Assembly: GCA_039707465.1 (NCBI GenBank)
Contig: CM077651.1
Span: 18,317,519-18,381,518, forward strand
DNA length: 64,000 nt
DNA from: Rhabdophis nuchalis
Lineage: Eukaryota; Chordata; Lepidosauria; Squamata; Natricidae
Reading direction: 5' to 3'
In this document: positions 45,013 through 54,856 of the stretch, one piece after another
How the letters are laid out: every line of letters starts with the position of its first letter
Numbering within the stretch: the stretch's first letter is position 1
Notes under the pieces: generated by a model
What the model was told of the DNA's origin: nothing
The model's database searches: none
What the model saw: the letters and a program-made list of their open reading frames with translations, nothing else
Made by a program: the position numbers and the translations under genes

Positions 45013-45907
45013 TTTTCATGCATGAATATATCTGGAACAGAGAGACATGTGCAATCTGTTTTGGAGTTCCTGGTGGTTACGCATGTTTCTTTCTGTACCT
45101 CATTTTCCCCACCATGAAAATAATAGAAGAAACAAATGCCTCTAAAATATATAGACGGTTTATCATACTTTCTTCTGAGAAATCACGACAGCTCTGTTTT
45201 AAAGACCAGTGTGTGAACTGGTGAATAGCTTTATTCCTTTCATGATTCATGATGAATACTATATTATTCTAATAGCATTCTCCAGTCATTTATAATTCAA
45301 GGAAGATAAAATGAACAGTCTGAATGTATGCTTTTAGCTGATTATCCTCTAAAGCACAAAAGAGATTCATGAACAGCATAAATATAAAGAAAGCCAATGT
45401 TATTTCATAGCATCCGTAAGAGTAACACCTGAAATTCTCTCAGGATCAAAACAGTATGGTTTTGAATTGCAGTTATTCGCCTAAGATCTTTCTGGATTTG
45501 GTTTAATTCCAAGACTGCAGGATCAAAGAAAATAAGCTGGAGGTGGAAAAACATTCAAAAAGATATTGTTATAGATCACTGGTTTTCCCCCACCCACCCA
45601 AATAACTCGAGAATAGGAATAGTGTTTCAGAGCAATTACAATAAATTAAATTACAATAGATTAAAAAAAGATGTTGAAAAGTAGTGAAAGTAATAAAACC
45701 CAAAACTTTCTTGAATAGGATTTATTGTGATAACAACATGGAAAAATATTAAACAATTTCAACTTTTTTTTATAGGGACCAAGACTTCACATTTTCAAGA
45801 TTCAAAAGAAAGAGATAGCTTTGCATTTCCTAACCTTAAATTATAATTGTTGTGCTGTCTGTCTTTCACGGGTTACAGAATGAAGAAAATTCCCAAATAA
45901 TAGACTA
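45013..45907. other. No recognised feature
   Basis: AT-rich unique-looking DNA. Confidence 0.4.
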
Positions 45908-46131
45908 TTATGAGCTATGGTGGTGCAGTGGTTAGAGTGCGGTAGTGCAGGCTACTTCTGCTGACTGCTGGCTGCCACAAATTTGGCAGTTCAAATCTCA
46001 CCAGGCTCAAGTTGACTCAGCCTTCCATCCTTCTGAGGTGGGTAAAAGGAGAACCCAGATTGTTGGGGGAAATATGCTGACTCTGTAAACTGCCTAGAGA
46101 GGGCTGTAAAACATTGGGAAATGGTATATTT

Positions 46132-46498
46132 CGCTCCCACAGAGAGGGACTTCTCCGGGTGCCGTCCACTAGGCTATGCCAGCGGGCGACGCCCAGGGGA
46201 AGGGCCTTCTCTGTGGCAGGCCCAGCCCTCTGGAACGACCTTCCCCCCGAAATTAGAACAACTACGGACCTCCGCTCCTTCCGTCAAAAACTGAAAACAC
46301 ACTTTTTCTGCTTGGCCGGCCTAGGTTAGTCTTTGCCTAATAGGGTGTTAATTATAATTGGGGATTTTAGCACAGGGATAATCTTAGTTTAATCTGTTTT
46401 TTACTTTCTATTTATTCTATTTATGTATTTGTTATAGTATTTTAATCTTTCCCTGTGCACCGCTCCGAGTCCCCTTGGGGAGAGGATGCGGTATACAA
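46132..46498 (+). mobile_element. L2 LINE, extreme 3' end, inserted in a SINE
   Basis: Encodes the last 64 residues of ORF2 without a stop: HREGLLRVPSTRLCQRATP, FSVAGPALWNDLPPEIRTTT, ending FFCLAGLG. A UTR and hairpin follow (CACCGCTCCGAGTCCCC..GGATGCGGTATACAAAT). Protein sequence is very close to the copy at 27943, so probably the same young subfamily. Confidence 0.92.
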
Positions 46499-46503
46499 AT
46501 AAG

Positions 46504-46575
<72 letters not shown>

Positions 46576-46601
46576 GTTATTATTGTTATTGTTATTATTA
46601 T
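46499..46601. repeat. (ATT)n at L2 3' end
   Basis: About 34 ATT units with a few GTT variants at the distal end. Among the longest L2-derived microsatellites here. Confidence 0.97.
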
Positions 46602-46620
46602 TCCAAGTGCTATTGCTGTA

Positions 46621-46969
46621 TTAACCAAAGAAGGAGCTGGCTTAGGCAACAGATTGCGTAGGTACTTATTGCATAAGGAAACAAATGAAAATAATTTTAA
46701 AAGACATATTATAGGACAATGCCTGCTAAGTACACTGAATCTTTTAAAAACAAAGGTAAGTCCAGTAACTTCACATTATATTCGCCCTCAGTTGCCTTTT
46801 GCTCTGCAGATACAGTAAAAAAAATAATTGCATATGCCAATATGTACATAAGTAATTAGATCCCTACCGGATACCTCCTGCAATAAATAAATTGCAAGCA
46901 CATTCTGAAAGGCTCAAAATGCTGGTTTTCACTAGTGTTTTCCCCTCTCCTTGCTCCACCATGCTGGGA
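46621..46969. other. No recognised feature
   Basis: AT-rich sequence without recognised family. Confidence 0.35.
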
Positions 46970-47293
46970 GACACTGACCCTTTCCTTGGGCTCTGCTTAA
47001 TGACCTGTGCAGTCACTTAACAATTGCAACTGGGAGAGTTAGGACTGTGGTAATTGAACGAAGTAGTCAATTGGTCTAGCTCAGGGGTCTGCAAAGTTGG
47101 CTCTTTTAAGACTGGTGGACTTCAACTCCCAGAATTCCCCAGCCAGCATAGCTGGCTGGGGAATTCTAGGACTTGAAGTCCACCAGTCTTAAAAGAGTCA
47201 ACTTTGCAGACCCCTGGTCTAGCTTAACAACCACTTTGCTCAATAACTGAGTTTCTGGGCCCAATTATGATTGTAAGTAGAGGACTATTTGTA
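46970..47293 (-). mobile_element. TIR transposon fragment, split by a MITE
   Basis: Right part AACAACCACTTTGCTCAATA...GTAAGTAGAGGACTATTTGT is the reverse complement of the start of the element at 56660. The left part contains GTCACTTAACAATTGC-type phrases. The MITE at 47082-47216 interrupts it. Confidence 0.6.
47082..47216. mobile_element. Palindromic hAT MITE
   Basis: 135 bp from CAGGGGTCTGCAAAGTTGG to AACTTTGCAGACCCCTG, arms over 60 bp with very few mismatches. GTCTAGCT is exact at 47074-47081 and 47217-47224. Its arm sequence (ACTGGTGGACTTCAACTCCC) differs from the other two MITEs, so it is a separate subfamily. Confidence 0.95.
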
Positions 47294-47765
47294 TAAGTAG
47301 GAGTGTGTGTTTGTGTATTCATATTCTCCTACAGAGCAGCATGGGTTTCTCCCACATAACCTATCTGTAAAGAAATCAAATTAGTACAAGGCATATTTAT
47401 GACTCACAAATCAACAGCTTTTTGAAGTGATACTAAACAGTTTAATAAAAACACAAAGTGAGTTAAGACTTCAAAGAAATGCTGTAATAAATCAAGACTA
47501 ATCCAGTGTCCACTGTTCTTCGGTGTAAAAGTTTGTATTAATGTAACATTGATTTAAAATGCGTAGAAACCCAGAAGTTATAAAGTGTTAAATTTTAACC
47601 ATGTGCGTCAGCTTACTTGTGCTTTATCATTTATACTGCTGTTTTAAGACTCTCAAAAAAAAAACCTTGGGAGGGGGCTCATTGGCAGAGTATTCAGTGA
47701 ACATTAAGGTTCCTGGAGCAGTCATTCAATCAAAACCAAACCTAGCCAAATAAAAAATTCAAGAT
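47294..47765. other. No recognised feature
   Basis: Unique-looking DNA. Confidence 0.4.
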
Positions 47766-47773
47766 GAACAGTC

Positions 47774-48577
47774 CAGTGGTGGGATTCCAAATCTTTTCCT
47801 ACCAGTTCTATGAGAGTGTGCTTTGCACGTGCATGCACACTTTGCATGTGCACATGCCTAATGCATGCGTGCAGTAGTCAAAGACCACCCTCAGTGTCAA
47901 CACTGGTGAACTGAGCTGTTGTTTAGCTCAGCTGAGGTGCAGCAATCCACTCTGCCATGCGAATCAGCTGAGCTAAAAAAACAAGAGAATATAGGACAGG
48001 TAACATTGCCTGCATTAGGACGGGGCCAATCAGAGGCGGTTTATGCCGGTTCTCTAAGTAGTAACAACCTTTAAAGTGCTCCATGGCAAGGGACCTAGGT
48101 ACCTGCAAGACCACCTCCTACCAAATACTTCCCTTTGACCAGTCCACTCCCACAGAGAGGGCCTCCTCAGAGTGCCGTCAGCCAGTCAATGTTGGCTGGC
48201 GACCCCCAGGGGAAGAGCCTTCTTTGTGGCAGCTCCTGCCCCCCAACTTCCGCACAACTACGGACCTGCACCTGTTCCGCCGAGCCCTGAAGAACTATCT
48301 TTTTCGTGCGGCCGGCCTGGTGTAGCTTTTAATCTGGTTTTATTGGGGTTTTATTGTACATTTTAGAGCAGGCTTAGAACGTAATTTATTTTTAGCATAG
48401 GTATTTATATTGATGTTTTTACTGTTGTTTTTATCATTGCCTGTTCACCGCCCTGAGTCCCGCGAGGGAGAAAGGGCGGTATACAAATTCAAATAAATTG
48501 AAATTGAAATTAAACTACTCAAAATTTCCGCTACTAGTTATCCAGAACCGGTCTGAACCAGCTGCATGCCACCTCCG
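47774..48577. mobile_element. hAT-like element, split by an L2 insertion
   Basis: Starts CAGTGGTGGGATTCCAAATC; ends CCAGCTGCATGCCACCTCCG. GAACAGTC (47766-47773) and CATCAGTC (48578-48585) match at 5 of 8. The L2 at 48060-48512 separates GGTTCTCTAAGTAG from AAACTACTCAAAATTTCC. Confidence 0.75.
48060..48512 (+). mobile_element. L2 LINE fragment inserted in a hAT element
   Basis: Encodes the ORF2 C-terminus in broken frames: FKVLHGKGPRYLQDHLL, RVPSASQCWLATPRGRAFFV and, after loss of the WNDLPP segment, LRTTTDLHLFRRALKNYLF. The tail hairpin CACCGCCCTGAGTCCCGCG..GGGCGGTATACAAAT and AAATTG repeats close it. Same older subfamily as 32590. Confidence 0.9.
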
Positions 48578-48585
48578 CATCAGTC

Positions 48586-49652
48586 TCTATATTCTATTAC
48601 TAATATTGATCTAAGAAGTTAAAAAAAACATTTTATTTTGGTCATTGAGCAGACTACAATAACCTGGCATAATAAGATTGATAAAATAACACTAATGAGA
48701 TGAAAAAGAGAGTTGAGTGTAAAATAAGGCAAATGCAAGCAAATAAAAATATAATCAACTTGAACTGTTCCTTGAAGTCCTGACAGATCTTGCCAGCTAT
48801 TAAACAGAATTAACTGCCGTATATCATTCTCATCAGCTAAGAGATAACTAAGGTTAAAAAAAAGAATTAGTGCAACCTGGGATTTTGGGGTAATAAAGTT
48901 ATAATAGGTTTGTGTCACAATCTGTGATAAGATTGACAGTAGAGAAGCATGTGGGTTTCTTTTTTCAAACATTCCTGATTTACAGTGACAAAGTCGCTCA
49001 TGATATGGTATTTAGTGAAATCTCTCTTAAGGAACTATAATTTGCAAAGCATTGAGATGTGCAAATGTTAAGAGTTTTTCGAAAGTTTGGTATAGCAATT
49101 TGATTGAAATATTTGTCTGGTTTAGGTCTGATGACTTGATCACCTAAATAGACATCAGCATAGATATTTTATTGTTCTTAATCTGTTGCTCCATATCAAA
49201 CAGCCATGATCTGATGTTCCTCTTGGCTGAGTGGTATCCCTTTATAATTAAAACAGAATCTTATAATAGCAGGGAGAATTTGAGCACTAGAAAGCAGTAA
49301 AAGGGCTGGATGATCAATGCTGACATTTTGAGTGATATAATCTATACAGGTGCATATTTTCCTTGGTGCCTTGAATATTACTCCAAGGTGTTTGAAGCAG
49401 GTTCAAAGCAGAACTTCTTCTAGATCATTCCATGCACGGTCTTTATTAATATTTAAGAAAGAGTACATTTAAATGACTTTTAACAAAAATGTAGAAAGTT
49501 GAACTGTAAACGTCTTGAAAAGTATAACTATAAAATTAAGGGTCTTCATTTATGTATTGATCATTCTTTTGGGGGTTCATGAACATATAATGTGAAAAGG
49601 GTGTAAGTACCACTGCCCATTTAAAGTGGGATCAATTGAGGTTTTGAATTAT
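48586..49652. other. No recognised feature
   Basis: AT-rich. A 117-codon minus-strand frame (48619-48972) shows no known motif. Confidence 0.4.
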
Positions 49653-49656
49653 GTAG

Positions 49657-50221
49657 TGTAGCGGCAAAAACCAGGCCAACCACAATCTGGTTGAACGACA
49701 GGACAAGAGACCACAAAGGTAATAAAGAAACAGGATTTATTGACGCGTCAAGAGTTCAGAGTGCTCTCGCACTAAAGACTGAACTGCCTGGGCAACGCCC
49801 AGGGAGTTAGTTTTATACCTTCGTCCTTAATAGTTTTATACCTTCGTCCTTAATACAGAAACACATATGGATAAAAGCAGAAGTTAATACAGGAATCAAT
49901 ACGTGTCCTATAAATGCATAGTCATTTGTTTAATGCCAGCTATAGTTCCCATATAGGGTTTCATCTTACACCTCCCCTTCTCCCCCAGTTACTTCCTCTT
50001 TCCATCTCTTGAAGCAAGGTTTCAGCAATATTTGTAATACTTTGAGAACTTTTAAGAACAGAGAAGTACACCCACACATCTTGCAAAGGGCTGCCCACAA
50101 GCTGTCCAAAGGGCTGCCCACAAGCTGTCCAAAGGGCAAGCGGGCAAATCTCCCAAGGGGTCAGGGATGATCCTGGAGCCAGGGACAACCAGGGATTTGG
50201 GTCCCTGGCCCCTCTGCCACA
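49657..50221 (-). mobile_element. Solo LTR with duplicated TATA box
   Basis: On the minus strand it begins TGTGGCAGAGGGGCC and ends TTTTTGCCGCTACA. GTAG flanks both sides (49653-49656, 50222-50225), a 4-bp target duplication. The promoter has two TATAAAA boxes in a perfect 23-bp tandem repeat (49808-49830, 49831-49853). AATAAA lies downstream, near 49735-49740, giving U3-R-U5 order. A second 23-bp tandem repeat is in U3 (50084-50106, 50107-50129). No internal coding region. Gypsy or retroviral origin cannot be decided. Confidence 0.8.
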
Positions 50222-50225
50222 GTAG

Positions 50226-50546
50226 AACCTTACACTTGCGCTGGCATGAGCAAATGTTTCTTTAACATTTGATTACATGAAGGATTTAAGTATTACAGAA
50301 ATGGCTTCATTTCCATCCCATTTCTCTAACAAATTGAGTCCTCTAGATATTTAGCTGGTATGCCAGGAATTTGTCTAGATTGACCTAGAAAAAGGAAATG
50401 TAAAAGCTATTTTAGAGACTGCAGTTGGCTCCCATGATATTCTGAAGAACCAAGAACAGTCAGCAGATCTTCTCTTGACTATTTGGTAGTCAACTCCAAC
50501 CCCCTAAGTAAAACTGAGACAGCTTACTGGACAGCTGTTCTAGTCA
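50226..50546. other. No recognised feature
   Basis: Unique-looking sequence between the LTR and the hAT element. Confidence 0.4.
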
Positions 50547-50554
50547 ACCTAGAC

Positions 50555-50952
50555 CAGTGGTGGCTAGCCTTTTTTTGCTGTGTGCCAAAAACATGCATGT
50601 GTGTATGACAGCACATGCGTGTGCTCACACCCATAATGCAATGTGTGCACCTCCCCTCCCACGTGCACCCTCTGTGCCCCATTTTGGGTCTGGAAGGCTT
50701 CCTACACCAACCTGGAAGCCAAAATGGGGCACAGGAGCACAGCACAAGACCCCCAAATGCAATGCAAGGGCCCCCCGCCATGCATGCGCCCTTCTCCCCT
50801 TTGCATGCATGGCAGAGACCTGAAGATCAGCTGGCTGACAGGAGGCACACGCACATGCATAGTGGAGCTGGGCTGAGATGATGGCTGGCATGCCTGCAGA
50901 GAGGGTTCTACATGCCACCTGTGACCTGTGCGCCATAGGTTCGGTGTCATGG
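50555..50952. mobile_element. Non-autonomous hAT transposon, CAGTGATGG family
   Basis: Starts CAGTGGTGGCTAGCCTTTTT and ends ATAGGTTCGGTGTCATGG. ACCTAGAC is exact at 50547-50554 and 50953-50960. Several overlapping open frames in both strands reflect CG/CA-rich sequence without stops, not genes. Confidence 0.93.
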
Positions 50953-50960
50953 ACCTAGAC

Positions 50961-51360
50961 ATTACTTTTGTTTATTATATTTCCTACTGATTATTTAGCA
51001 CATGATTAGAACATGGCAGAAGAGAAGTAATCATAAACACACAATCCACGTAATACAACCCATGCATATACAAAATGTCTGCAGGGGTAGATCAGTGGCC
51101 TCATAATTGGCTGTCCAATTCAGCTATCTAGGCGATCGCCTCTGACAGGCTGCAAATCTTCTGAAAAACCAGAGAATTCATGTCTGCTCTGTATTCTTGT
51201 CTTTCATTACACCCCATTGGTCTTTTTTGCCTCTTTTCCACATTGCCTTAGGCATGGAATTAGTTTTCTGCACTTGTTTACTAAGTTTCCATATTTTTCC
51301 TTTCAATAACGACTTAAGCTTTACCTTAAAAAAAAGTCTCCAATACAAAGTCATTTGAAC
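50961..51360. other. No recognised feature
   Basis: AT-rich unique-looking sequence. Confidence 0.35.
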
Positions 51361-51363
51361 CTA

Positions 51364-51420
51364 AAAGAAAGAAAGAAAGAAAGAAAGAAGAAAGAAGGAA
51401 GGAAGGAAGGAAGGAAGGAA

Positions 51421-51505
<85 letters not shown>
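51364..51505. repeat. (GAAA)n/(GGAA)n polypurine microsatellite
   Basis: About 140 bp of pure purine on the plus strand: GAAA runs around a central GGAA block. Long homopurine mirror-like tracts may adopt triplex structure. Confidence 0.97.
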
Positions 51506-51607
51506 GCAAATCCACTACTCTCTTTTTGGAATGTTCCGTTTAAGTGCTTCAACATTTTACCTAATTTTTGCACCATCTTTGCATCATCTTATTTCTCCCT
51601 TCTCTGT

Positions 51608-52535
51608 TACAATAATACAATAGCAAAGTTGGAAGGGACCTTGTAGGTCTTCTAGTCCAACCCCCTGCGTGGGCAGGAACCTTATACCATTTCAGACAAA
51701 TGGCTATCTAACATCTTTTTAAAGACTTCCAGGGTTGGGGCATTCATAACTTCTGGAGGCAAGCTGTTCCAGAGGTTAATTGTTCTAACTGTCAGGAAAT
51801 TTCTCCTTAGTTCTAAGTTGCTTCTCTCCTTGATGAGTTTCCACCCATTGCTTCTTGTCCTGCCCTCAGGTGCCTTGGAGAATAGTTTGACTCCCTCTTC
51901 TTTGTGGCACCCTCTGAGATATCGGAACACTGCTATCATGTCTCCCCTGGTCCTTCTCTTCATCAAACTAGACATACCCAGTTCCTGCAACCGTTCTTCA
52001 TATGTTTTAGTCTCCAGTTCCCTAATCATCTTGGTTGCTCTTCTCTGCACTCTTTCCAGAGTCTCCACGTCTTTTCTACATCGTGGCGACCAAAACTGTA
52101 TGCAGTATTCCAAGTGTGGCCTTACCAAGGCACTATACAGTGGCATTAAAACTTCACTTGATCTAGATTCTATCCCTCTGTTTATGCAGCCTAGAACTGT
52201 GTTGGCTTTTTTGGCAGCTGCTGCACACTGCTGGCTCATATTTAAATGGTTGTCCACTAAGATTCCTAGATCCCTCTCACAGTTGCTACTATTGAGCAAG
52301 GTACCACCTATACTGTACTTGTGCATTTTGTTTTTCTTGCCTATATGTAGAACCTTACTTTTTTCACAATTGAATTTCATTTTATTAGATAGTGCCCAAT
52401 GTTCAAGTTTGTCTAGATCCTTCTGTATCTTAAGACAAATCTGTTGTGTTGCATTGATACTCAGATTGTGAACCTTTGGGCAGAACGTTGACTTTTTAAA
52501 TTCTCTGGGAAGGGCGATGCTTGCTTGATGCACTG
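51608..52535 (-). mobile_element. CR1 LINE, 3' half, open frame
   Basis: The longest CR1 in the window, from the region after the catalytic reverse transcriptase motifs to the 3' end (AAGGTCCCTTCCAACTTTGC on the minus strand). The 5' part is missing. Confidence 0.93.
51682..52533 (-). CDS. CR1 ORF2 protein, C-terminal 283 codons
   Basis: An uninterrupted frame. After about 15 uncertain residues it has the connection region (ALSNKMKFNCEKSKVLHIGK, then RDLGILVDNHLNMSQQC) and [20 protein letters not shown]. The CR1 C-terminal block follows: [59 protein letters not shown], ending LSEMV. The polymerase active site (YxDD) lies upstream and is not included, so no enzymatic activity is expected. Lack of stops in 0.85 kb suggests a recent copy. 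The ATG at 52533 is not the native start. The 217-codon frame on the opposite strand is its shadow. Confidence 0.9.
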   Translation of the reverse strand: MHQASIALPREFKKSTFCPKVHNLSINATQQICLKIQKDLDKLEHWALSNKMKFNCEKSKVLHIGKKNKMHKYSIGGTLLNSSNCERDLGILVDNHLNMSQQCAAAAKKANTVLGCINRGIESRSSEVLMPLYSALVRPHLEYCIQFWSPRCRKDVETLERVQRRATKMIRELETKTYEERLQELGMSSLMKRRTRGDMIAVFRYLRGCHKEEGVKLFSKAPEGRTRSNGWKLIKERSNLELRRNFLTVRTINLWNSLPPEVMNAPTLEVFKKMLDSHLSEMV

Positions 52536-52850
52536 TATAAACCTTTCATGTCGGTGCTTACTTTTGATTTATTTTCTCGTAGACTTCCAATGATGCTTGA
52601 GGCAGAAATTAAATGTCAAATTAAGGTACATTTTATATTTGCATAACATTATTGGCTCCCCAAAATAAAATTAATGAAATGAAATTCAGTGGTTGAAGGA
52701 GAAAAAAACCCCCAACAATCTGAAACTATGGCATTTTTTTTAGATGCAAAAAATTGTAAGGTGGGAATTGATTTTTTTTTAAAGATCAGAGGGAAGTCGG
52801 CATACAGAGCCACATGTTGTTCTCTGAATTGGGCCAAAAAATAAGAGAGA
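52536..52850. other. No recognised feature
   Basis: AT-rich sequence between the CR1 copy and the tandem hAT pair. Confidence 0.35.
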
Positions 52851-52858
52851 TCTTAGAA

Positions 52859-53389
52859 CAGTGTTGATGAACATTTTTGCACCCAGTGTCAAAATGGGAG
52901 CGAGGGTGGAGCGTCAAAACCCAGAAGAGCAGCTCCCTGTGGTGCATGCATGGGAGCACAAGAAACACCAGAAGAGCAGTTCCCCAGGGCACATGCACAT
53001 GCCGGGAAGCTGAGCTTCTAGTTTCTGGCATGTGGATGCATGCCGGTCACCTAGTCTTCTGGTTTCTGGCCCGCATGCACATGTATGCCAGAAACTGGAT
53101 GCATGCCAGAGAGCTGCTCTTCCAGTTTCCAGCACTGCTGCTTGCACAAAGATCAGCTGTGCATGCAAACCCAGAAGAGCATGCATGTGTATGCCAGAAA
53201 CTGGAAGCTCAGCTTCCTGGCACGTGCATGCATGCCAGGGAGCTGCTCTTCTGGTTTCCAGCACTCCTGCTTGCACGAAGATCAGCTGTGCATGCAAACC
53301 CAGAAGAGCAATGGGTGATGGCTGGCGTACCCAGAGAGATGGCTCTGTATGCCACTTCCAGCATGTGTGTCATAGGTTCGCCATCATGG
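52859..53389. mobile_element. Non-autonomous hAT transposon, first of a tandem pair
   Basis: Starts CAGTGTTGATGAACATTTTT and ends ATAGGTTCGCCATCATGG. Left flank TCTTAGAA (52851-52858) and right flank CCTTAGAG (53390-53397) match at 6 of 8. The interior contains a 129-bp tandem duplication (units starting 53101 and 53230). Confidence 0.87.
53101..53310. repeat. 129-bp-period duplication inside hAT
   Basis: GCATGCCAGRGAGCTGCTCT...GATCAGCTGTGCATGCAAAC occurs twice, at 53101 and 53230, with few substitutions. Confidence 0.9.
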
Positions 53390-53397
53390 CCTTAGAG

Positions 53398-53598
53398 CAG
53401 TGATGGCTAAGCTTTTCAGCACCGAGTGCCAAAACTGAAACAAATAGGCACAGGAGCATTGGAACTCGGAAGAGAGCAGCAGGCTGGTGCTCATGTGTGT
53501 GATGTAATCTGGAAGAGCAGCTGGCGATGGCACGTGTGCCCACAAAGAGGTCTCTGCATGCCACTTCCAGCATGCGTGCCATAGGTTCACCATCACGG
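53398..53598. mobile_element. Non-autonomous hAT transposon, second of a tandem pair
   Basis: 201 bp from CAGTGATGGCTAAGCTTTTC to ATAGGTTCACCATCACGG. CCTTAGAG is exact at 53390-53397 and 53599-53606. The left copy of its target is also the right target of the neighbouring element. Confidence 0.93.
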
Positions 53599-53606
53599 CC
53601 TTAGAG

Positions 53607-54261
53607 CATGAGAACCCAGACCAAATTATTTGTGCAGTACACAGTGGAAACTTCCCCCCCCCTCCCTACGTGTGCAGGCACTGAAGAGTGCAAATTCTGA
53701 TTTCGCAAATAGCATGCAGGGCCATCAGTTGCTTGGAGATAAACATTATTTTTCCTGCTCTCTCGCACTGAAGGAAATACATTAGGATCACCCTGCTGAG
53801 CTTGCAACCTCCAGAAGCACTTTTTCTTCTTTCTCTAGCTGTTTCCAGATAACCACTATGTTTGCTTTCTGGACAGGTTTTCCATAATTCATCTATCTCT
53901 AAGATTAATAGAAGTCTCTGTAGAAGCTGCTTCTTTTGCAACAAGGACCAATAATTCCATTCCATTATTAACCTCCACTCCTAATTCTGCTTTTGAAACA
54001 CTGTTATTGTTCAAACCCAAGATTTTATACACAAACGATGAATGTTCAAGATGAGATTAACTTATTTTATTAACTGTGTATATTCCCTAAAGGAGTAATG
54101 TAGGTTCGGAGATTAAACAGGATATCTATTATTAGAGAAAGACTAATCATCATAGGTGAATGCAGTGTTTAATATTATTTGTTTGCTTAATAGAATCGTA
54201 TCATGCATTTTCTCCACTTTCTCAAGAGGTTGTGCAGAGCAGTTCTTCCTTCAGTTTCTCC
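53607..54261. other. No recognised feature
   Basis: Unique-looking sequence with a C-run at 53654-53662. Confidence 0.4.
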
Positions 54262-54856
54262 TACAGCATCATATCAGGGCCCGACGGAAGAGATGCATCG
54301 TTGGGGTGAACTGGAGTAGAAATGTACAGCTGAGTGTCATCAGTGTACTGATGGAACTCTACCCCAAAACCAAGGATGATCGCACGCAACAGCTTCATGT
54401 AAATGTTGAACAGGAGGGGCCAGAGGTCCGACCCCTGTGGGACCCCACAAGTGAGGACCCTCGATGTCGACCTCTGCCCCCCTGCCAACCAAAATTGCGA
54501 CCGGTCAGAGAGATAGGAGGAGAACCACCGTAAAACGGTGCCCACCCACTCCCAAGCCCCTCAACCGGTGCAGCATGATACCATGGTCGATGGTATCGAA
54601 AGTCGCTGAGAGATCTAACAGGACCAGGATAGATGAACAACCCCTATCCCAGGCCCTCCAGAGATCATCAACCAACACAACCAATGCCGTCTCCGTGCTG
54701 TACCCAGGCCGAAAGCCGGACTGGCATGAATCCAGATAGACAGCTTCATCCAGGTGCTGAGGGAACTGTCGAGCCACCACGCTCTCAACAACCTTCACAA
54801 TAAAACGAAGGTTGGAGACAGGATGGTAGTTGGCCAAACAGCCGGATCTATGGTGC
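54262..54856 (-). mobile_element. L2 LINE fragment, reverse transcriptase core
   Basis: Minus strand encodes [38 protein letters not shown], motif [13 protein letters not shown] and then, after a frameshift near 54540, CGVPQGSDLWPLLFN and an altered active site YTDDTQLY (Ala to Thr). Neither the L2 3' end nor the endonuclease is present, so this is an internal fragment. Confidence 0.9.

Larger units (their letters stand above)
45908..46620 (+). repeat. tRNA-derived SINE, split by L2 insertion
   Basis: Head GGTGGTGCAGTGGTTAGAGTG, body GAGAACCCAGATTGTTGGGG, tail up to AAATGGTATATTT at 46131. The last SINE bases, CCAAGTGCTATTGCTGTA, reappear at about 46603-46620. The L2 and its (ATT)n lie between. 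Confidence 0.85.

Noticed and set aside
46401..46818. Poly-isoleucine frames on both strands
   Set aside because: Translation of (ATT)n at the L2 tail.
50524..50962. Cluster of overlapping 77-103 codon frames
   Set aside because: All fall in one non-autonomous hAT element and overlap in several frames, as expected from stop-poor CA/GC-rich sequence.
51818..52471. 217-codon plus-strand frame
   Set aside because: Antisense shadow of the CR1 C-terminal coding sequence.
52877..53403. 172- and 127-codon frames on opposite strands
   Set aside because: They lie in the tandem-duplicated interior of a hAT element; repeats, not genes.
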